Assembly: GCA_022813625.1 (NCBI GenBank)
Contig: JAKLMB010000009.1
Span: 1-64,000 of the forward strand
Direction: 5' to 3'
Origin: Aaosphaeria pasadenensis
Taxonomy: Eukaryota; Ascomycota; Dothideomycetes; Pleosporales
Length of the DNA: 64,000 nucleotides
In this document: in pieces, positions 57,224-64,000 of the stretch
Numbering within the stretch: position 1 is the first letter of the stretch
How the letters are laid out: each line of letters opens with the position of its first letter
The notes under the pieces: model-generated
The model's input: only the letters and a program-made list of their open reading frames with translations
Databases searched by the model: none
What the model was told of the DNA's origin: nothing
Translations under genes and position numbers: made by a program

Positions 57224-60200
57224 TCAAGTAGAATCCTCCGGTGGCTCCCAGGCCATCTGCACCCATGGTCCCATTGCCCTTTCCGGCACGAAAATCACAG
57301 CTGGCTTAAACTTGGCCTCTGTTTGCTCCGGATCCAATTTCTTCGATACATCTGTTTGCTGATTCCGGCAGACAATGATATTCAGACCAACTTTGTCTGG
57401 GGTATCGATAGGCTCCGCAAATACGGTTGCTCGGTCTCCCATGTTGGAACCCCACATAGACGATACATAACGCCTTCGCCCCTCAAATTTCTGCAGGTCC
57501 AATTCCACCAAACATAGCATGTACTCGTATGTAAGGCCGAGAACTTTCAAAGTATTGTTTGATATGGTCATATGGTGGGCCTCAAATACAGGCCACTCTC
57601 CAAAGATTTGAATCGACCAATTGAAAGTACCTACATGACCCTCACGGGTGGACACGGACACCAAAACGCCTGTTGGTCGCTCTAGATAGTACAGACGTTC
57701 CTTCTCACTGCAGAAAACCATTTCCATAGCAGGGTCTGTTTTATTAGCTGACACTCTCAACGAATGTGACATGGATGTGAGTCTTACCCAGTTCAGCAAT
57801 GCTAGGAAGTGCCAATGTTTCGCGCTTCTTCGGGGCATTGAAAAGTCCCACAACTGGCGACGGTGATCGTGAACGTGCTGAGGATCGGAACGCCGTTGAT
57901 AAGGCAATTATGTGATTTATATCGTAGCGTACTCTTCGTTCCTCAAGGCCTGCAGTTGTAATTATGTGGACCTCGAAGGCCATGAGTTGACGTTTCTCGT
58001 CAAACCTTACAATGAAGTCATGATGTATGATCCTCTCGTCATTGGAGAGTGACCCGAGACGGTGGTTGAAACTTGCTAGATTCCCGGAGTTCAAGCATTT
58101 CAGTGAGATATGGCCATACACCATCCTTCTGCCATCCTTCGGGCCAGTACCCTCTTCGGACACATACACCGAAGGGCAAGCAACCAGTGATCCGTCCTCA
58201 TTCGCAGTGAAGTGGGAGTAAAACTGCAATGTTGTTTTCTCTCCCAATTTTTTATCCGCGATATCGCGTACCAACTGATCTGACAGAGGGATGAAGTTCT
58301 CGAGTTTACGAGTAGACGTTTGACCCAATCCTAGAAGTCGCAAGGAATTGATGCTGGTATTTTGGCGATAGCACCTAGTCAAAGCCCCTAGCTCAACTGT
58401 TACAACTGTTCGTTGGAGGGACTGAATGAGCTCTAAGAGCCTTGTAACCGGAGAGATCTGGAAACTAAATTCGATTGGCTCTTTGTGCAAGGATGCAGAG
58501 CCAAACTTCGGTCGAGTGGTTCTGGAAAAAATTTAGTAGCTGTTGTTCCGAACGAATAGAATATCCTACCCTAATTGCAACGCAACGATCATATTCTTCT
58601 CTGCAACGGAATAGTCCGATATGAAAAAGTTGCGAAGCTTTCTATCGTCACTCTGTGGCTGGGCCTCCCAAACGACCGGCGTATTAGTGGCCTTGTTGCT
58701 TGCTTCTGAGGTGAACCTCCAGACTACGCTTTGATCTGTCAAACCGTACAGCTCTTCAGTTCCTCTTTGATATCTGACACTTAAGATCTTAGAGTCTTTG
58801 GGTGTTTTCAGGGTGGCTCTGTGCAGGGAAGTATGGGTAGGGGACCGATGGGATTGTATGTTAAACATCAGAGCCGTGTACTGACTCACGTGCGATACTG
58901 GAAGTCCAAGTACGACTTTTCCGCTGCTGGATATGTGGATCTGTCCTCCAGAAGCGTAGTAACCTCGGATGTATTGCCATTGCTCGTGTAATTCAGGTAC
59001 CTTTCCTTGTTGCTCAAAGGAATGGATCTCGTCTATCTGGAAACGGTTGGACCGAGAAGTCACCAGAGCTAGGAATGCGACCCTATCAGAGTCTTCCCTT
59101 CGTTGAAAAAGAGCAATGGCCGACTTGCCATCGGGGGCAACAGCAATAACTTCACAGAAAGTGTACGGCTCTTTGTTTGCCTCCAATATTTGTTCCGAAT
59201 CCCGGCGATAAACAATGAGGTGCTGCCCACCTTTGGATCCCCACGCATACTCCGCGTTAGAGCTGAAGGTTAGCCCAGAGACTGTAGTATCAGTAAACAA
59301 CGGAGGTGCATACGCCAAGTTCCCCGTTGTCACATTGTAGAAGCCACCAGGAGTCGCCAGAATTTCAGAGTCTGCAGTGAAAGCAATTGAGTTCTTGGTT
59401 CTTTTGAAACCAGCAGCTCTCGTATAGTCGCAGCCATACGCACGGTCGGTCCACTCCCATTTCCTCCATACTGGTGATCTTGATTCATCCCAGCGGAGAG
59501 ACCATGCGTAGGTTTTGATTTTCAGCGGCTCTGTGGCATCATCGTCCTGATACTCTGGCCATGATACGGCACAGTGCTGGTCGTTGGGTGCAACCGCTAC
59601 AGAGCAACAAATTCCTTCTCGCCGACACAATGAAAGGGAATGACGTGCGTAACGCTTTTGTGTCTGCAGATTTTGGACGTTGACCTCCCATCGGATGCCG
59701 ATGTTTTGAAGGTATCTATGCGGTGTTGAGATTGTAGACTCCCAGTCTATCATCGCGGATTCTGTGAGAAGAAATCTGTCTGACTTTGGAGCAACGCTTT
59801 GTCCAGATGCATCCGCACTTTCATGGACTACTGCCTCTCCAGCTCCATGTACAGCGTAAAATGACTGAGGAATAATCAGAAATGATCTTTGTACCCGGTC
59901 CTCATCGTACACCGCAGTGCTGGGCAGCAGATCCCGGAGGAAATGGATCTCGGATGGATATTCTTGGAAGAGGCCTGACATCTCTAGGTTGATATCCCAG
60001 AGGTCCCGACCCCAATTAAAGATGAAAGCCTCTTCTTCACAGTCAGGCTCCTTGGAAACCCAACTAATCAGGATGTTGCTCACATCCTCAAGAGTGACGT
60101 TAGGAAACGTCCAATAAGAGAACACCAATTCGATGTACGAGCGACAATTTACTGAACCCAAAAATTCGGAAAGCGTGGTAAGTAAGTGGAAAGATTTGCG

Positions 60201-62907
60201 GGGACTCGTTCCGACATGGGTGTGCCAATTCTGAGAGGCGTAAAGTAAGAACGGATACTCGGTCTTCAGATTATCAATATTATTCGTGGAAAAGCGCGCA
60301 TCGCCAGAGAGTGGCATCGAGAAGTCTGGTGACAGTAGATACTTCAGACTGACTAGAGCGATGCCTTCATGAACTGTAGCAATATCGAAGTTGAAGCTTT
60401 CATGATTACTTCCGTCATCCTGTGTCTGAGGCTTCAAGAGGTACCGCTTGATAGAAGAATGAGCCAATTGAACCTGGCCTTTATGCAGAACCACGAGGCA
60501 ACTGCAGGCCTTTTCGATGGAGTATTTGATGTTTGCAAGCTCGTATCGCGCCTCCGGTTGTAGGATCTGCGTTTCCGATTGAAGCCCGATCTGCAACTCG
60601 TCGAGCGACAGTGGCCTAAGAGTACAGGCGAGCCAGCTGAACACCCTCATAGCGAAGTTCTTCCTCGAGGGTTCAATGCGATCCATGAACTGGGTGTAAT
60701 ACTCGGAAAGGGATTGAGGTATGTCCGTAAGGACCTGTCGCATTTGTTCCATTGTCTCCTTCGACTTAAGCTCCTGCAGCAAAAGCTTGGGCAGAAGAAA
60801 CATGCCCTCGGACCTGGCTAGTAGAGTCTCCTTAAGTTCACGTATGAATGTAGAGTTTCCCTCAAACAAGGCTTGCAGCTCTTCACTTCGATCGACAGAT
60901 AGAGATACGAAGATCTGGAGGTCGTTATCGAAGGGATCTCGTTGGAGGACGACATTATGGTGGCAAAATGAGAGTTTCGCCAAAACGTCTGCCCTTGTGC
61001 GGCTGGTCATAAAGGTCGCCACTGTGGTTGAGCCCCGAAGGGAGGCACTAAGCTTGGAAAAGGTTTCAGAGAGAACATCCTGTCCCAGTGTATTCATCTC
61101 GTCCACTGCATCGACCACGATGTAGACCTTCTCGAACTCGTGAAGTAGTTGCAAGAATATTGACTTCAGGTGAGCCCAGGAAAGAACTTTCTTTTTGCCG
61201 GTCTTGCCCATTTCCACCGTTAAAAGATGGCTTAGATGCGGCTTGTAGTAGAGTAGCTGCACAATTGCGTTTCTGAAGAAGCTGTCCGCTGCTGACTTCC
61301 GTTCATTCTTGCTGTCGCAAAAGAAAACCAAAGTTGGTACATTCGATCGTACTTGACGAAGCCACTTTCCGACAAAAGCTGCGAGTACAGTTTTGCCTGA
61401 TCCAGGAATCCCATGCAAAAAACAATGCTGTGTTTCTGGTGACGACAGCCAAACGGAGACGTCCTCATGGGTCTTTATCCAGTCGCATGTACCTGGAAAT
61501 CTGAGGGAGCTATTTCGAACGAAGTCGGATTCTGAGTATTCTGAACTATCCTCGTCCGGGGCCCAAAGTTGCCAGAGTGTCTCATACTCGTCAATCGCAT
61601 CGATCCACATAAGCAAATCCCTATTGCTCGCATGGCGTCCCTCAACGTTTGGTCCTACATGGCAGTCAGTGTTGATAGACTTCGTGGTCGTTATTGATTG
61701 AAACCTTACGTCCGCTGGGAATTGTGGGAAGTTTGAGCATTTCAATACACCTGTTAAGGTCGTCTTGCTGCATCCCGAGATAATCGGCCGTTGCGGCATC
61801 TATCAGATCGACTACTGAGCTGGGGAATTCGTTTACCCCCACATCTTGTAGACCTTGCTCGACGTTGAATCTGAAGTACCGCCCTTGCTCGGCGAGAGGC
61901 TTATACTCGCTCACGAAGAGTCTCGCGGCCTCTTCGGTATCTCTCGCAATGTCTACACAGGCACGATGTAGATCCCTCATACTCGATCCCAGGCCTTGTG
62001 TCCGTAATTTTCCGGCACCTAGACTCACTAAACATGCAATGGCATCTTCAGGGTACTCTTTCCGGATCTCTTCAACCGCAACCCAAATAGGGTTGTTATT
62101 CTTCACGGCCCCGTCGGCGAATACAGCGCCCAATCCCCCAATCGTTACTGGGTCGAAGAAAGGCGGCATGGCCATGGTTGCCGCGACTACTTCCCAAATC
62201 GTACATGGTAGTGGCGGCTCTCGATTTGATGGGTACGATCGAAAAATTGCTGATCCACGGTTTGCAGCTCGCGTTGCACAGACAAACCTAAGAGTGTATG
62301 AGCTGTGCACTTTACTGCGCGCCATTGAATGTAAACTTACACTTTGCATCCTTCATCGAGTTGCTCGAATTGTGCGTCAACTTGATCTGGTCCGAGTTGA
62401 GTTTCAATTAAAACTTTGACTTTTGACACCAGTGTCTGTGACGTGAACCAAGCTCTACATGATCCTTTGATGAGATTCTGTGGGTAGAAGTTTCTTAGCT
62501 TAATCGCTTCAGGCTCTTGAAACAGTTCTTTCATCAGATCACAGAAGAAGGTTATGCATTCATCAATATCCATGCGCAGACGGCCGAGCGCGACTGCCAG
62601 GATTCTATTCGATCTATCGTCAACCTTTACGGCATGCCGGAAGGGATGGGAGTAGCTTACCCTCCAGTACTGGTTCCGCATATAATATCAAAGTATTCAC
62701 ATGGCTTCACAAGTGGTTGGCCGGAGGTGACAGGTCTTATACAATACATCAACCGCTTGAGTATAAGCAACTCAGATAGACCACGAATACCACCTCCATC
62801 TAACCTCGAGAATTAGAAACATATTACAACCAGCAGGACAGAGGTTGCTCACCAAGACAAAGTACTCTCAAAGGGCGACACTGGGACTGCGTCTGTGACT
62901 GATCCAT
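57224..62907 (-). CDS. Fungal NLR: patatin lipase - NACHT ATPase - long C-terminal sensor-like region
   Basis: Seven exons (62853-62907, 62661-62799, 62341-62604, 61710-62287, 58570-61654, 57788-58521, 57224-57735) with introns of 48-56 bp give 1,788 residues. Every junction keeps frame and rebuilds family motifs. Residues 15-345 are a complete patatin-like phospholipase: oxyanion DGGGIRG (19-25), GTSTG with Ser62, and FADGA with Asp211, so the catalytic dyad is intact. A linker (YETLWQLWAP) leads to the NACHT domain with Walker A GIPGSGKT (427-434), Walker B VYIVVDAVDE (522-531), a TSRTR sensor and the LRPLSLDELQ winged-helix segment. The C-terminal 800 residues show repeated beta-strand-like pieces such as VAVAPDGKSAIALF, suggesting a degenerate propeller, then about 415 unplaced residues. 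Such proteins detect non-self or damage and trigger lipase-driven cell death. The ligand is unknown. Confidence 0.93.
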
Positions 62908-63784
62908 TGTGATTCCAAGATTCTCGCACCATCACCGTATACGGATAGCAGTTCACCAAGTTGGAGGAGGGGCATGCAGTGGAGATCGTACCATCTGGTG
63001 AGGCTCGAACCCTCTTCTAGGTGTGAGATCTAAGTCTATTTCTCAGAGGTAGGCGGGCATTGCTTCAATTGGCAAGCTCAGCCTTCCAGCCTGATCCTCC
63101 ACCTCATTTGCGATTTATCATGGCGCAGGTCAATCGAAGCCACTACATGGGGGCCATGGAGCATAGCGATGAGAATCCCTTGTCATGATTGGGACCGGGC
63201 CGTATGCTGTGTAACAGACACTTTTGGACGCAGACAACCTGGTTTTTCTTTCAGATAGCGTACCAAGCCCATTTACGGCTGTGCAATGTGCATTATCGTG
63301 CTGCCTGGTTGTAATGTGTTGATTGAGAATGCTTGAAGGATTGAGTGGACGGCAATGTCCGTCGTATCTCGCAAGGCTGCAGCCACGATCACACAATAGC
63401 ACACGCATACGCATACCCATGATCAAACCCGTGAACTCTTAATTAAGCCATCTGCATCGGTCCAGACCTCTTTAGTGGTCATGGTCATGGTTATTATCAG
63501 CCTCACTCTCACTCGGCTGAAACTGCCACGACTGCCCCTGCTCCCACTGACAGTGCGTCACTTCTCTCCACACCACCCCGCTATCTGTGCCAAAATTGTC
63601 TGTGTACATCGCAGCAAAGAGCCTCACCGGTGGTATCAACCCTATCCGTCTTTTGCTCCATCAACTTCAAACCCAACGACCAACTCGACTCTAAATTTAA
63701 CCATACCTCCCAACTTCAACTTCACATCTAAATTCAAATCCAACTTTGATTTCAAATCTAAACCCAAATCTAGATTTCGATACA
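62908..63784. promoter_or_regulatory. Divergent promoter of the NLR and the AlaX-like gene
   Basis: About 880 bp between two start codons facing away from each other. The part next to the plus-strand gene (63650-63784) is made of loosely periodic AAATC(T/C)AA-type words with almost no G, as expected of a 5' leader. A tRNA-like B-box is present near 63001 but does not fold into a tRNA. No specific factor site is claimed. Confidence 0.45.
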
Positions 63785-64000
63785 ATGGCTGAGGAGGCAA
63801 GTTACCTCATCGTCCACCACCAATAGTGACCAGTTCCACTGACCAAATAATCTTTGCAATTAGGCTGTAGTCGTACCGACTCGACCTGTGTACGAATCCG
63901 ATGGAGATTTGCGGACTCTACAGGCACGAATTCTCTCGGTGGTTCCCGTCGAGACATTGTCAGAAGCCGAACGAGGCCTGTTCAAACAAGCCCAACCCAC
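63785..64000 (+). CDS. AlaX-like alanyl-tRNA editing protein, 5' part only
   Basis: The window ends inside this gene. Exon 1 (63785-63796) codes only MAEE and ends at a GCAAGT donor. The 67 bp intron ends at TTAG, and exon 2 starts at 63864 and is open to the edge. The visible product has PVYESDGDLRTLQARILSVV followed by LSEAERGLFKQAQP. This matches, from memory, the start of fungal alanyl-tRNA synthetase second-domain proteins, which hydrolyse mischarged Ser- or Gly-tRNA(Ala). The diagnostic HXXXH zinc-site region lies beyond the window, so the assignment rests on this short N-terminus. A GT donor at 63801 gives another open frame without such resemblance. The GC-AG intron is therefore preferred. 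Confidence 0.6.

Noticed and set aside
62981..63080. tRNA-like sequence on the minus strand, with GGTTCGAGCC resembling a B box and AGACTTAGATCT resembling a leucine anticodon arm.
   Set aside because: The T-stem has a mismatch, no complementary 5' acceptor strand exists at the right distance and the D-arm is absent. At best it is a decayed tRNA fragment.

Overview
The window is nuclear DNA of a filamentous ascomycete (Pezizomycotina). A Dothideomycete is my best guess from the style of the genes, not a demonstrated placement. Evidence for a fungus: many introns of about 48-104 bp with GT..AG ends and CTAAC/CTGAC-like branch points, two Zn2Cys6 transcription factors, fungal-type MON1, YVC1 and CLN3/Btn1-family proteins, and a fungal NLR. 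I support 18 protein-coding genes, most of them spliced. I found no convincing rRNA, tRNA, CRISPR or intact transposon. Exon coordinates below were worked out by hand from splice signals and reading-frame continuity.

Left part (0-12.3 kb): a divergent pair encodes mitochondrial sulfide:quinone oxidoreductase and an ETHE1-like persulfide dioxygenase, the two consecutive steps of sulfide oxidation. They share a 590 bp promoter, and a Zn2Cys6 regulator lies convergently behind the dioxygenase. Then come an aldose 1-epimerase (8.25-9.3 kb) and a second, shorter Zn2Cys6 factor (11.2-12.3 kb). A stretch of about 12 kb without any gene I can support follows (12.3-24.4 kb).

Middle (24.4-48.4 kb): housekeeping and signalling genes. 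These are a classical protein tyrosine phosphatase, a 77-residue protein spread over four exons including an 18-nt one, vacuolar fusion factor MON1, a poorly resolved low-complexity ORF, three large mostly disordered proteins of unknown function on the minus strand (one carrying a perfect 12 x 15 bp coding minisatellite), and the vacuolar TRP calcium channel YVC1.

Right part (48.4-63 kb): an island that looks accessory, with every gene on the minus strand. It holds a small secreted 8-cysteine protein with a duplicated CX2CX9C module, a divergent CLN3/battenin-like membrane protein, a 2-oxoglutarate/Fe(II) oxygenase, and a 1,788-residue NLR with a complete patatin lipase domain, a NACHT ATPase and a long C-terminal region that is not an obvious canonical repeat. 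The window ends in the first codons of an AlaX-like alanyl-tRNA editing protein that starts with a 12-nt exon and a GC-AG intron.

The strongest leads are the sulfide-oxidation gene pair with its neighbouring regulator, and the patatin-NACHT NLR with its unusual C-terminus and accessory neighbours.
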